From Aristolochia californica (taxonomy: Eukaryota; Streptophyta; Magnoliopsida; Piperales; Aristolochiaceae), in the NCBI GenBank assembly GCA_029961685.1, contig JARWKL010000009.1, positions 30,071,208 to 30,135,207 of the forward strand: a DNA stretch of 64,000 bases, read 5' to 3'. The translations under genes and the position numbers were made by a program. The notes beneath the pieces are model-generated. The model had not been told where the DNA came from, searched no databases, and saw only the letters and a list, made by a program, of their open reading frames with translations. Below, one piece after another: positions 24,833 through 34,886 of the stretch (position 1 is its first letter; the number at the start of each line of letters is the position of its first letter).

Positions 24833-26431
24833 ATGGGGCAAGGCGCTTCTTCAACTTGTACCCCAAAACAGGCAACAACCGCAATTTGGCGCATCCGCGA
24901 GGGAGACGACTTCACCCTCTCGTTGCCGGACGAGTGCTTGACGGCGGTGTTCGCCAAACTGGGCTGCCAGGATCGTAACGCCTGCTCCCTTGTTTGCAAA
25001 CGGTGGAACCTCGTCGACGCCCAGAGCCGGCAGCGGCTCGTCCTCGTTGCCCGCTCCGACCTCTCCCCCCTCCTCCCGGCGCTTGTCTCTCGTTTCTCCG
25101 CCGTCTCCGCCGTCTCCCTGAAATGTTCCCGGAAGTTCGTGAGCGTCGATGACAACGCCCTCTCCCTTCTCGCGCGAGGGCTACCCTCCCTCTCCAAGCT
25201 TAAGCTCAAGGGGTGCGTCGACCTATCCGACGAAGCCCTCAGCACCTTCTCCCTCCTCTGTCCTTCCCTCTCCAAGCTTTCCTGCGCTTCCTGCTCCTTC
25301 GCTGCCAAGGGAGTCAACTCCATCCTCACTAACTGTCCTCGCCTTCAGGACCTTACCCTTAAGAGGCTTAGAAAGTTAGACGCCCACAATACCCCCTTGG
25401 GTCAGTCAACTCCGCAAGATGACAGCATCAAACAGTCCATATGGTCGGAGGCCTCTACTTATGCCCTCAATTTGGAAAGACTCTGCCTGAAAGATCTCCA
25501 CAATGCCCGACTCTTTGCTCCCCTTCTCCGTGCTGCTAAGGCCCTGAAAACTCTCATTGTCTGCCGGAGCTCAGGATCGTGGGACCCTGTCCTCGAGAAC
25601 CTTTCCTCATCTCTCACTGATATCCAGGTGGAGAATGTCCAGCTTTCCGACAATGGTCTCATCGCCATCTCCTCGGCCTGCCACAGTCTCGAGGTGCTCT
25701 ATATCAGCCGCGTCTCTGATTGTTCAGACGCTGGATTCTCCGCCATTGCAACTTCGTGCCGCAAGCTCCGGAAGGTGCACATTGACGCCTGCAGCAAGTT
25801 CGGCAACCGCAGTTTCGTCGGAGACAATGGGGTAATGTCAATGGCCTCTAGGTGTCCCCACCTGCAGGAGGTGGTGCTCATGGGGATTCCCATCACGGTG
25901 CTGTCTCTCGATGCCCTTGCTTCCAACTGCCTTGCTCTCGAGCGCATGGCACTGTGCAACACAGACTCCGTCGGAGATTCTGAACTTGGTTTCGTGGCTG
26001 CCAAATTTTCTGCTTTGAAAAAGCTCTGTATCAAGAATTGCCCCATATCAGATCCAGGAATCGAGGCCCTTGTGGTGGGGTGTCCTAATCTGGTGAAGCT
26101 CAAGGTGAAGAGGTGCCGAGGGGTCACGCAAGCAAGTGTAAGCAGATTGAGATCGGAGAGAATATCACTGGTTGTTTCAGTGGATCCTGGTTCTTTTTCG
26201 TTTGAAGAGGATGAGATGGGAATTGAGGAAGAACCAGCTATTGCGGAGGCAGGGGATGACAGAGGACGGCCACGTCGGCATCTCACAACTACTACAACGC
26301 ATCTTGTTTGCGGAAGTAGGGGAGCTAGTTTATTCAGGTCTAAACTGAGAAGCAGTAAAATGCTGCTCAGAAGGCCTAGTTTCCCTTCCACCTCCGACCA
26401 CCATGAGGGTGCTGCTCACAGTCACAGATGA
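24833..26431 (+). CDS. VFB/SKIP2-like F-box leucine-rich repeat protein
   Basis: A substrate-recognition subunit of SCF E3 ubiquitin ligases; the plant VFB (VIER F-BOX) group is implied by overall sequence. Intronless, 532 aa. The N-terminus MGQGAS fits an N-myristoylation consensus (Gly2, Ser6). The F-box lies at about residues 27-70 (LPDECLTAVFAKLGCQDRN, SLVCKRW). LRRs of the cysteine-containing type follow to about residue 440 (LKLKGCVDLSDEAL, LRKVHIDACSKFG, LKKLCIKNCPISDPGIEAL, LVKLKVKRCRGVT). The end is an acidic stretch followed by a basic, Ser/His-rich tail. Length and single-exon structure match Arabidopsis SKIP2/VFB proteins. The coding region is much GC-richer than its surroundings, which is common for intronless plant genes. 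Long frames on the opposite strand are shadows of this composition. Confidence 0.93.
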   Translation: MGQGASSTCTPKQATTAIWRIREGDDFTLSLPDECLTAVFAKLGCQDRNACSLVCKRWNLVDAQSRQRLVLVARSDLSPLLPALVSRFSAVSAVSLKCSRKFVSVDDNALSLLARGLPSLSKLKLKGCVDLSDEALSTFSLLCPSLSKLSCASCSFAAKGVNSILTNCPRLQDLTLKRLRKLDAHNTPLGQSTPQDDSIKQSIWSEASTYALNLERLCLKDLHNARLFAPLLRAAKALKTLIVCRSSGSWDPVLENLSSSLTDIQVENVQLSDNGLIAISSACHSLEVLYISRVSDCSDAGFSAIATSCRKLRKVHIDACSKFGNRSFVGDNGVMSMASRCPHLQEVVLMGIPITVLSLDALASNCLALERMALCNTDSVGDSELGFVAAKFSALKKLCIKNCPISDPGIEALVVGCPNLVKLKVKRCRGVTQASVSRLRSERISLVVSVDPGSFSFEEDEMGIEEEPAIAEAGDDRGRPRRHLTTTTTHLVCGSRGASLFRSKLRSSKMLLRRPSFPSTSDHHEGAAHSHR

Positions 26432-27540
26432 CCTACAGTTAATCGGTGTAATTGCTAGTGCGAAGCGAAAATTCGGACAAAAGCATTATTATTCTTTGCA
26501 TGTTTTGGCTTTTGAGGAGATAATCGACGATGACTAGTGATATCTGCCCTCTACGCCGCTGTTTTGTTGGGAATGAATCTGGAGCTTCAGAACTTTACTT
26601 CAATCGGGAAATGTTGGTGCAAGCGGTTTGAATGTAGTGTTGTCATCTTCTCACTCACCTGCTACATTCTTACTCTTTCCTGTTCTTCTACCGTATGTTC
26701 TTGCCAGAACTAACACAGTCAGAAACGGAAAATTATTTAATAATCGTATTCCATGTTTCGTCTTCTACAAAATTTTCTCCTTCGTTGTTTGAAGAACTAC
26801 AGCTTCTCATATTGGATTTTCTCTCGCACAGGTCTGTCACATAATATAGTTGCTTTCAATAATCTTACTACCTTTTTATCTAATATTGTTTTGTCAGAAG
26901 TTGCACCAGTATAGATTCACATTATAGCTCAACCGTCTCTACTGAATTATGCTAGGAAATCGTCTCTGATCTTCCACCCAAATGACTCGAACAAGCAAGT
27001 TAATTTTATTATCATACTCCGACATCAGTTCTTCCAGCTATTGCTGTATAGTTTGATATGGCTTCATCGGTGATACAAATAAAAGAGTTAGACCATCCAG
27101 AGTAACTGAGATCCTCCATCTAGCTGTCTTCCAGATCCGTAAAAACAGAAGAATTCCTCTGTAATATCAGATTTGGAAATGATCCGAGAGAAGCCAGAAA
27201 TAACTAACTGTAATTTTTTTAAATGTATGAAATAGTGAATGAAAGAAAGACTTTACCGAAAAACCTACACTTCTTTCTTGTTCCCAAGTAACAGTGAACT
27301 CCACCTGCAAATGTTACATGCCAATTCATGAAAAAGTCTAGAAGTTCTTTAATCTGGGTGAGTCGGAAATAAATTTCTTATGCAAAATTGGAGCTTACAG
27401 GAAAAAAATATGACCAAATGAGGTATCAGTGTGGTGGGGCATAAATTTGAGAGCTTGTGTGTTCTTCTAGTGACAGTATGATAACAAGGGACTGAAAGGG
27501 ACGTTACTTGGCTGTAGAGGTGATAAATGCCAATCCACTT
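26432..27540. other. Spacer between the F-box gene and the RsmH-like pseudogene
   Basis: It contains the presumed 3' UTR of the F-box gene and about 700 bp of AT-rich sequence in which I see no gene or element. Confidence 0.4.
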
Positions 27541-28836
27541 TCATCTGGTCTTCTCAATTACTCTGAGCTTAGCGTGCTTCTACATCCGCGGTTAAGTTTC
27601 TCTTCCTCTTCACTGGGTGTTACCGGTCTTTTTGTGAGTATGATACCGTTGCTACCTACTGTTCTCTGCTTTATCCATGGTTCTGTTTCTTCATACCTGT
27701 TTTTATCCTTCTCCACGTTAGCATCTGTTGGATCACTGCAGTTTCCTTCCTCGCTGATGATGTTAAGGAAAGTCTTCTTCACCATTCTATCCTCTAAGCT
27801 GTGAAAAGAGAAGACAGTCAGCCGTCCACCAGAGGAGAGGCAATCAAAAGAAGCATGTAAGGCCTTTTCCAATGTATTGAGCTCATCTTTGACAGCTATC
27901 TGCAGTGCCTGAAATACCCATGTTGCTGTCTTGATCCAACTATGCCGCCCTGCACTTTGGATAAACGAGCTTTATTTGTAAACGAGCTTTCAAAATTTTG
28001 GTCAGAAGATGATGCCAGTGGCTTTCTTCCCCATAGTCACGTAGAACTCGACCTACTTCTTCCTCGGGCCAAGAGTTTGGGATGTCTTCTGCTTTCAAAG
28101 TTGCCTGTCATAGACCTATTCAATCAGTTGTAGTGAGCAAAATTTACAACAATTCCAACCTGTCATAACAGGTTGATGTTCATTATATGGAACCACATCA
28201 TGAAAGGCATTAAGAAGATGAGAGCTAAAAGGAGGGGATAAGTTAAACCAACAAATAAAACTGAAGCCATAATAATAATCGCAGCACAATGGCAATAAGA
28301 TAAGCCTTCAGACAGGACCAAGAGATGGATTTGATGAAAATTGCAACCTACACAAATGAACAAACAGGTCATTTTGCACTGTTAAATTTGCTTTTCTCTG
28401 TGAATGCAAAGAGAAAGGAGATGCTATTGAAAGGAGATGAATGGAAGCAGCATTGGAATGAATTGGAAGAACAGGAGCGAAATACAGCAATAGCCAATAG
28501 GTGAAGCAGCACTCAGGGTACCAGACAGCCAGAACTGAAGAACTGAAAATCTTGCTGCTGGGAATACCCTCATGCTTGATTGGACCTTTTATGTCTACAT
28601 TTTTTGGAAACATCTTTTCACAAATTGAGCCCCACCTTTAAACACAAGCAAGAGTTTACATTGCCTTGGCTGAACAAACACTTATAATACCCAAGCAGCC
28701 AAGACAAACATAACACAGGTTTGAAAAGAACTAGTTGGTAACTGATAAAATTGTTAAGGAATTGTCTCACATGGATTAGTAAGTACAAAGATCTTGAGTT
28801 TGTTAGTTGGAAAAAAAAGCTTCCTAAGTTGGTTAG

Positions 28837-29286
28837 TGATACAACCTGATAACAAGAATAAAGATTTTCAAGCCAAAGAAAAGTAATCGACGAACCTTCA
28901 CTGCTGAAATCGAAAGAAATAACTCTCCTTGAGTCGATGATGAATCCTCGACAGCGCTAATGAACCCCCAATAGCCGTAATCACTGAGCACACTTATAAT
29001 AGAGATGTAAACAGAAACTCCTCTATCGGAATCGATGTAGAACACACCGAAAATAGTTGCCGATAACCACTGGTATTCGAGAGACTAGTACTCTCCCTGA
29101 GCCACGCTCTGAAGACAAAACGACGCCCCTTCCTCTCCCACGGCTGGCTCTCTAAATTCCCTCCCGAAACCACTTAAAATTGTCAAATTCCCAAAATGCC
29201 CCTGACCACATTAATCACCCTCTAATTATCCTTCCAAGCGTTGTTTACTCCTTCTAGAGTAGGTAACACTAATTTGGGGTCTATCA
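28837..29286 (-). mobile_element. Solo LTR nested in the TRIM 5' LTR
   Basis: A 450-bp block with TG..CA ends and matching terminal pentamers (TGATA ... TATCA), flanked by the 5-bp duplication GTTAG (28832-28836 and 29287-29291). The intact 3' LTR of the TRIM shows the uninterrupted target site (GGCTAGTCAATTTGGG), which proves a later insertion. On the minus strand it ends CTTGTTATCAGGTTGTATCA, a style common for Ty3/gypsy LTRs. The gypsy assignment and orientation are inferred. Confidence 0.85.
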
Positions 29287-29327
29287 GTTAGTCAATTTGG
29301 GATGGGCCTTGGACTTTACATTTCACA

Positions 29328-29342
29328 TGGTATCAGAGCAGG
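29328..29342 (+). other. TRIM primer binding site
   Basis: TGGTATCAGAGCAGG follows the 5' LTR directly and is complementary to the 3' end of plant initiator tRNA-Met, as in Ty1-copia and TRIM elements. Confidence 0.85.
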
Positions 29343-31503
29343 TACTCATATGTGGGCTTCCGCCCAAATTATCCACTTGTAGAGCCACAAAAGAGGGCCT
29401 ACACGTGAGGATGAGTGTTAAGGAATAGTTTCACATGGATTAGTAAGTACAAAAATTTTGAGTTTATTAGTTAGGAAAGAGGCTTCCTAAGTTGGCTAGT
29501 CAATTTGGGATGGGCCTAGGACCCAAATTCACATTTCACAAAAATCATAAAAATTCAAGTGGTTTCACCAATGATGGATTCATTTCATGAGGGAAAAAGA
29601 TAGAAATACTAGAAAAATAAAATATTGTGAAGAATTCTTACCCCAAGATCTATCCGCATGTCAAGTGGTCCATCATTGAGCATACTAAATCCTCTTCTTG
29701 CATTGTTCACCTATGCAAGATAAAGCTTTCAAATGCTTAGGTTTCCACCTAGACCAAAAATGATACAAGTCAGTGTTGAAATCTTGCTCCTCAACAAATG
29801 CAAGACTACATGATGGGCAGTGGTTTCTGAATGGGGTTTTTGATGAGGCGAGAAGACACCTTAGAAGTTTCAGCAGGCTTGCATAGAATTAGGTGATAAG
29901 CAAATAAATGAGAGAAAAAAAGGTGTAAGCAGCATTATTCTTATTCTTGTTGTAGAAAATAATGAGCATCATACAATAATATAGAAGGTAAACCTGCATA
30001 GATGACATTCCAAGATCCATTAAGATCATCTAAGAGATCTTTGTCCACTTCATGCAGAATAGATTTTATATCTCTGAAATTTTCCAAAAGAATGTTTGCT
30101 TTCAGACTTGGATCCGCTGACCGTGAAGCATGACTCAAGATGGCATTTATCTGGGATTGATCCTTTTCATGTGCAATAGGATAAACATCTAGTCCAACAT
30201 ACAGCTGTAATTCTGGATGAGCCATAATTAGTCTTGAGCTATGTGCTCTATGTTGGTATGATTCTGCTCAGAGTGAACACCTAAATTTTCTGTTGACTCT
30301 CAACTGGGGTCCAACGAAATTAGAAAAAGAAAACTCGAGGCATTATAATGCTCATCAATGGCAGCCAGGCTGAAAAAGCCTATACAGATACCCAATTTCA
30401 AGGACACGAAAAGGCAATTTCGAGCTCCTTCGAGGAGCTGAATCCTTGATACTATTCAATCTGAAACAGAAACGGATGTTGTCTCACGGCTAAATGCAGA
30501 AAAGAGCAACGACTGGAGACGGAAGACCATAAGAGAAGTACATATTTTCTTCAAAAGCTAAAAAAAGAAAGCGTTGCGTAATGACTGACCACAGAAGAGT
30601 GCCCCGCAGCTCCGACGGTGCAATCAACAATAGAACGCCAATTTGGCCGTCTAAATACCTCAAGAACCTCCCCGAGCATGACATGTACATGGGTCGCCCT
30701 CAGAGACATAATGTCGAACACTCTCGTTGTCGAACACCCTATCAGAACGTGCCACTTTTGTTCTCTTAGCTTGCTTCCTCACATTAATGCTGCTAGTACT
30801 AGCACTCCACCTACTACACTGGGTATGCTGCAATCTACTTGACCTAAACCAAAAAAGCGCTGCAGTCGCCGATGGAGGGCGAGATAGCAAGAGCCGCATA
30901 GCCTCAGCAAGTAATGCACCACCACCCTGGCAACGCCCGTAGTTCGTCTGTCTTGGCTACAACCCGGCAATAAAACTCTTTTATCCAGAATAACCGTTAA
31001 CCGGGACTGTTTACGATGAACAGAAATCAAACTTGCGAAATTCGGAACTTAAGAAGTGAAAATGTCTGTACTCTGAACAGACTGCAATTTTCGGTGCCAT
31101 CAAGGGACACCTTAGTGGTTGCCTCTGCTACGTTTGAACAGAAGTTAGAGACGATTTTACGGCCACATGTCACACTTCTTGCTCGCCGGTCTCTTTCCCT
31201 GCTCTTCTTACTTGTTATTATGTCCGAGTCTGGATTTTGCTATGGTGCTTATCACAGGAAAAAAATGTCATGTGTTATGTGGTGTATACTGCAGATACAA
31301 CCGAGCCACTCTGCCTTTCACTTTATAATCTATAGTGGAATTGAAGAAACCAAAATTTACACAGAAAACTTGTGGGGTTTGCTTCGATTGAAGTTGCGAA
31401 GAGAAAGGGAAATATCAGTGAGTTTGACAGGGAGTAACATTGCTCCATGTCCTAGAAATGGTGGACTGAGCAGTCCCTTCCAAAAATGGAAAAACTCATC
31501 CTC

Positions 31504-31636
31504 AAATTTTCTGGTTGTCTCCCTTCCAAATCCCAATTCGACCGTCAACACTGATTCCAATTCATGGAAGCGGGGCAAATTTTCTGGTTGTCTCCCTTCC
31601 AAATCCCGATTCGACACTGATTCCAATTCATGGAAG

Positions 31637-31668
<32 letters not shown>
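31504..31668. repeat. 73-bp tandem duplication ending in a 31-G run
   Basis: The unit beginning AAATTTTCTGGTTGTCTCCC occurs at 31504 and again at 31577; the second copy lacks a few bases. The second copy ends in an uninterrupted run of 31 G (31638-31668). Reading frames across it give polyglycine (plus) or polyproline (minus) and are not credible proteins. Confidence 0.85.
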
Positions 31669-31689
31669 CGCTTGGTAAAGGGTGAACAA

Positions 31690-32255
31690 GGAAGCAGCCC
31701 TTTGTTTCAATCACGGTGGACGACATCAACCCAGTTGGAGTTGGAAGAAAATGCAGGCAGATATTCATGAAGTTCGGCTGAAGTTCTCCGAGCTGGGTCA
31801 GATTTCCATGACTCGAACGGATAAGAGAGCATTCATCAGGTTCTTATTCGCAGCCCTTTGTGTAAATTCACGGTGCCTGGGGCTCAGGATACTACTGTTC
31901 TGGTTTTGGGAGCCACCAGCAAGATTGGTCGACTTGTTATCCGGAGAGTGACGATATGCACTAGTCTTTTTTTCTCCTTGCTTTTTAGCATGAATTCACT
32001 AAAACCAGAAGACCCGCCATTGGATCACTTCCTGGTTCACACCTTAACTACTCGCTTTGAACCAAGAAGACTGGTTCTTCCTAAATTTATAATATGTTTA
32101 CTCATTTCAAACCTTTGTGGTTACCATTGGATTGTCTAATTTTATTTGTCATATTCTAATTCCTACAGAGCTCTGCAGAAGGACCCATAAGAACAAACCA
32201 GGACCTGAGAAGCTTCAAGCTGATCCTTGAATATATTAAAGCCTTACCGGTATTT
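31690..32255 (+). pseudogene. Remnant of an NAD(P)-binding / CIA30-type plastid gene
   Basis: Three separated pieces resemble one plant family (NAD(P)-binding Rossmann protein with a CIA30 domain, Arabidopsis At4g18810-like). They are ADIHEVRLKFSELGQISMT (about 31750-31810), TTVLVLGATSKIGRLVIRRV (about 31883-31950, a Rossmann glycine-rich motif in which GATxxIG is intact) and GPIRTNQDLRSFKLILEYIK (about 32180-32245). The pieces lie in different frames, and most of both domains is missing, so this is a decayed fragment. The family assignment rests on my memory of these motifs. Confidence 0.5.
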
Positions 32256-32590
32256 ATATAATTTTTAATTTATTAATTAATCTCTTGCCAGATACCCAAA
32301 AAATAACTATATTGCTCTGTTATTGTCCTATTTCCTATTTTCAACCCAAAGAAATCCGTCTATAACTCATACACCTTTGAAAGATTGCTCTCCTGAGTTT
32401 GGTTGTCTCAAAATTTATTACCTAGTTTTACAAAGAAGAATCTGTACTGTTTACAATCCAAGTCATAACCTAGCTGTCTTCTGCTTCCCAATTATCATCA
32501 GTGGGAACAGGGAGGTCATCCCTAGTAACTTTCAGTTTAGAAGTCAATGTGACTTGAAACTCAAATATAGGCTTAGTAACTTAAATGGGT

Positions 32591-32755
32591 GGAATCATAT
32601 GACAACTATATGAGAGGGTCAAATGACCAAAATACCCCTATATCAGTATTTTTAAATCTAGATTAACCTAACTTGTTGGAATCATATGACAACTATGTGA
32701 GATGGTCAAATGACTATAATACCCCTATATCAGTATTTTCAAATCCAGATGCTAT
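32591..32755. repeat. Two tandem copies of an 87-bp unit
   Basis: GGAATCATATGACAACTA occurs at 32591 and 32678. Both copies continue through GGTCAAATGAC and AATACCCCTATATCAGTATT with a few substitutions. No coding function is apparent. Confidence 0.8.
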
Positions 32756-33591
32756 GAGGGAGGCACCTCCTCTTAGCTGTCTCAGTTCTCATCTTTTTTC
32801 AAAAAAAAAAAAAAAAACTCCTTAGAACGTCTTTAATGGACTTCAGTGGCATTGTCTCCTTTTGTTTTTTGTTTTAATTACACGAGCTGTCTGCCACTTT
32901 CTACGGTGATCCTGGCAAGAGAGCTCCGATAAAAATCTCCACAACTACCATATCAGCCGTTTGCATTAGATTTAACCCTGGTTGGTATGACTAGGAGACG
33001 GGGGAATGCATTGTGCTACCATCGATGAATACCGTAGGGGCACGGAGGCCGGAAACTCAGGGGTGGCGCTTCTCTCGATGACCGATCCCCCTTCCCCACT
33101 CCACATTAAAAATCTTTAAGGTCCGCTCCCGGTGAATCCCAACTCAGCCGCCGCCTGCTTAAAGACCAGAAATGAACCCAGGCACCCACCATCCCCACCT
33201 CTTCAATCTCTGTTCTGTTTCTTTTTCTTTTTCTTTTTCTTTTTTATCTTCCAAAACCAATCTTACCTTTCCTCTTAATTAATCCACAAATCTCACGTCA
33301 CGACGTGAGATGTGTGAATCTGTAACGAATTTCATATAAAAGAAAACAAAATTTGAAAACACCCAGTTGCCCCTGTCTATTCCCTTCCCATTACCATCAT
33401 TTCCCCGTACCCACCACCATCCGTCAGAAAACCCAATGCGAACTGTAAATTCATCCTCTACTTGTTTGATATCGAGCTCGTCTTCTCTCTTCTCTCACCC
33501 GTTTCTGCTCTCCTTTTTACTTATCTTTTCCTTCACTCACATGGCGGATTGGATTTAAATTTCTGAGTTTGAAGTTTGTACCCATCCGGAG
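32756..33591 (+). other. Upstream region of the G-gamma gene
   Basis: A 15-base A run (about 32803) and a CT-rich tract (33210-33250) are present. The presumed promoter and leader of the gene starting at 33592 lie here. Short reading frames are low-complexity. Confidence 0.4.
33290..33311. promoter_or_regulatory. Palindromic ACGT-core motif upstream of G-gamma
   Basis: ATCTCACGTC, AC spacer, GACGTGAGAT: a perfect 10-bp inverted repeat, extending outward by about five more bases with one mismatch. Each arm contains an ACGT core in a CACGTC context, the type of site bound by plant bZIP factors. It lies about 280 bp before the initiator ATG. Function is inferred from motif and position only. 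Confidence 0.4.
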
Positions 33592-34886
33592 ATGACAGAG
33601 GAGGGTTTGGAGCCACCAGTGAGAGGGGAGAGACAAGAGGCAGCTTTACCCCCGCTTAGCGGACCTGACGTTTTTATTGGGAAGCATCGGATGGCCGCTG
33701 CAATCGCTCGCCTCCAGCAGGAGATTCAGTCCATCGAGGTATTCCTGAATTCTGATACCAGATGGAAGATATACCCATACCCATCTTCTTTCAATTGTAT
33801 CCTAAGGGAACGAGCTTCATTGATTCTTTTCTGGGTCTGAATCTTTCTCAGGCACTTTTGATTTTTTTTGCATGGTTGTGGACCTTATGTTTACGTATAG
33901 CTTGTAACTTCTAATCTGATCCCTTTGGCGGTTCGATCCATAGTGGCTCCCTCCTGCTCCTAGTCTTGTTCAAAGATCCGGCTCCCAATTTGGTTGATTA
34001 TCATTATCAGCTGGAATTTGTTCAATTCCGGAAAGTCCAATGTTTTGATCTGTTGGGGCCGGAGTTTCTGTGTGATTGATTCGTTCATATGCAACAACCT
34101 CGGCAACATGATGGCGAGGACTGACCTGGTCTCTGCCACAAACGCCTCCCTTAGTCAATTATCCATTTCTGGAAGAACACCATCATATATAGTTACAGGG
34201 TCCATCCGGGATGCAATGATGGGTGCATTGACGTATTCACCATTTGGATTTTCTTTTTATCTATGTTGGCCTTCAACAGAGCTTCTGGGTACCGCTTCGA
34301 TACACAATAATCCTCTCTTGGTTTGGGCCCGAGAGAAGTATAAATTGAAGGGCGCGCGCACTTGAACGTGTTTATCAAAAGCAACTGAGCAGAATCGAAT
34401 GATTAATTCGTCTGCTCAACCAACTAGTTTCTACTTTCTCCTTTTCAGAAGCACTTTACATGGGTTTCCGTGCTCCTTTTAAAGAGTCTCTTTCTTTCCC
34501 CTTTTCTATTCCAGGAAGAACTGAATCAACTGGAGACGATGCCTGCATCATCAGTGGTGTGCGAGGAGTAAGTACCCATCTTGCAGTTCAACCACCCCAT
34601 TATGAATGATTGTCTTTTTTCCCGATCTGTACCCATTCTAACACATCATCTTCTTTTCAGAACTGTTGCGAGCGTGGAGAACAGACCTGACGCCCTCCTC
34701 CCTCTGTAAGAAGCGACTTTCTCTGCATCTTTCACTAATTGGGCATCTATTTGTACTAGTCAGTAGTCACACTTGTCTCCATTATGCAGCACACAAGGCC
34801 CAGCCAATCCTGCTTGGGATCGTTGGTTTCAAGGTGCTCAGAGTTCTCGTAATCACAAATGGTGGACGCAGAAACGGTCTGATTGA
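33592..34886 (+). CDS. Heterotrimeric G-protein gamma subunit, type B-like
   Basis: A small partner of G-beta in plant heterotrimeric G-protein signalling at the plasma membrane. Four exons: 33592-33738, 34515-34567, 34661-34705, 34790-34886; total 342 nt, 113 aa, in frame. The N-terminus is variable. The core starts at about residue 34 with RMAAAIARLQQEIQSIEEEL, the coiled-coil GGL-type helix that binds G-beta, then CEETVASVENRPDALLPL and GPANPAWDRWFQG, all hallmark plant G-gamma segments. The C-terminus reads SSRNHKWWTQKRSD and has no cysteine. The CaaX prenylation box of type-A proteins (AGG1/AGG2, RGG1) is therefore absent, as described for plant type-B G-gamma such as rice RGG2. The start ATG was chosen as the first in frame, with the frame open only shortly upstream. 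Confidence 0.92.

Larger units (their letters stand above)
28752..29540 (+). mobile_element. TRIM retroelement interrupted by a solo LTR
   Basis: A terminal-repeat retrotransposon in miniature lying in an intron of the RsmH-like pseudogene. The 3' LTR is 29416-29540 (125 bp; TGTTAAGGAA ... TTTCACA). The 5' LTR is 28752-28836 plus 29292-29327, split by a 450-bp insertion. The internal region is only 88 bp (29328-29415) and opens with the initiator tRNA-Met primer site TGGTATCAGAGC. The target-site duplication is AAAAT (28747-28751 and 29541-29545). Without the insertion the element would be about 334 bp. It has no coding capacity and must be mobilised in trans. Confidence 0.92.
27541..30899 (-). 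pseudogene. RsmH/MraW-like 16S rRNA m4C methyltransferase pseudogene
   Basis: Minus-strand pieces match the organelle-targeted RsmH family (SAM-dependent N4-methylation of a small-subunit rRNA cytosine). Segments in order: a transit-peptide-like N-terminus from 30899; VHVMLGEVLEVF and VDCTVGAAGHSS (about 30680-30600); AHPELQLYVGLDV to MDLGMSSMQ (about 30240-29994); exon 29710-29642 (VNNARRGFSMLNDGPLDMR); a segment from 28104 with [40 protein letters not shown]; then [18 protein letters not shown] and the [10 protein letters not shown] tail ending at 27541. At least four frame breaks are visible: about 30680, about 30020, about 27990-27960 (where the expected GGLHSTGELVDL-type block is missing) and about 27570. 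Introns are retained, so this is a duplicated rather than processed copy. Sequencing error is an alternative for single-base breaks but not for the missing block. Confidence 0.85.

Noticed and set aside
25699..26391. 230-codon minus-strand frame opposite the F-box gene
   Set aside because: Shadow of the GC-rich F-box/LRR reading frame; Leu/Ser-rich with no motif.
31016..31710. 220-aa plus and 117-aa minus frames around the G run
   Set aside because: They depend on reading through a 31-base homopolymer as polyglycine or polyproline; no known domain.
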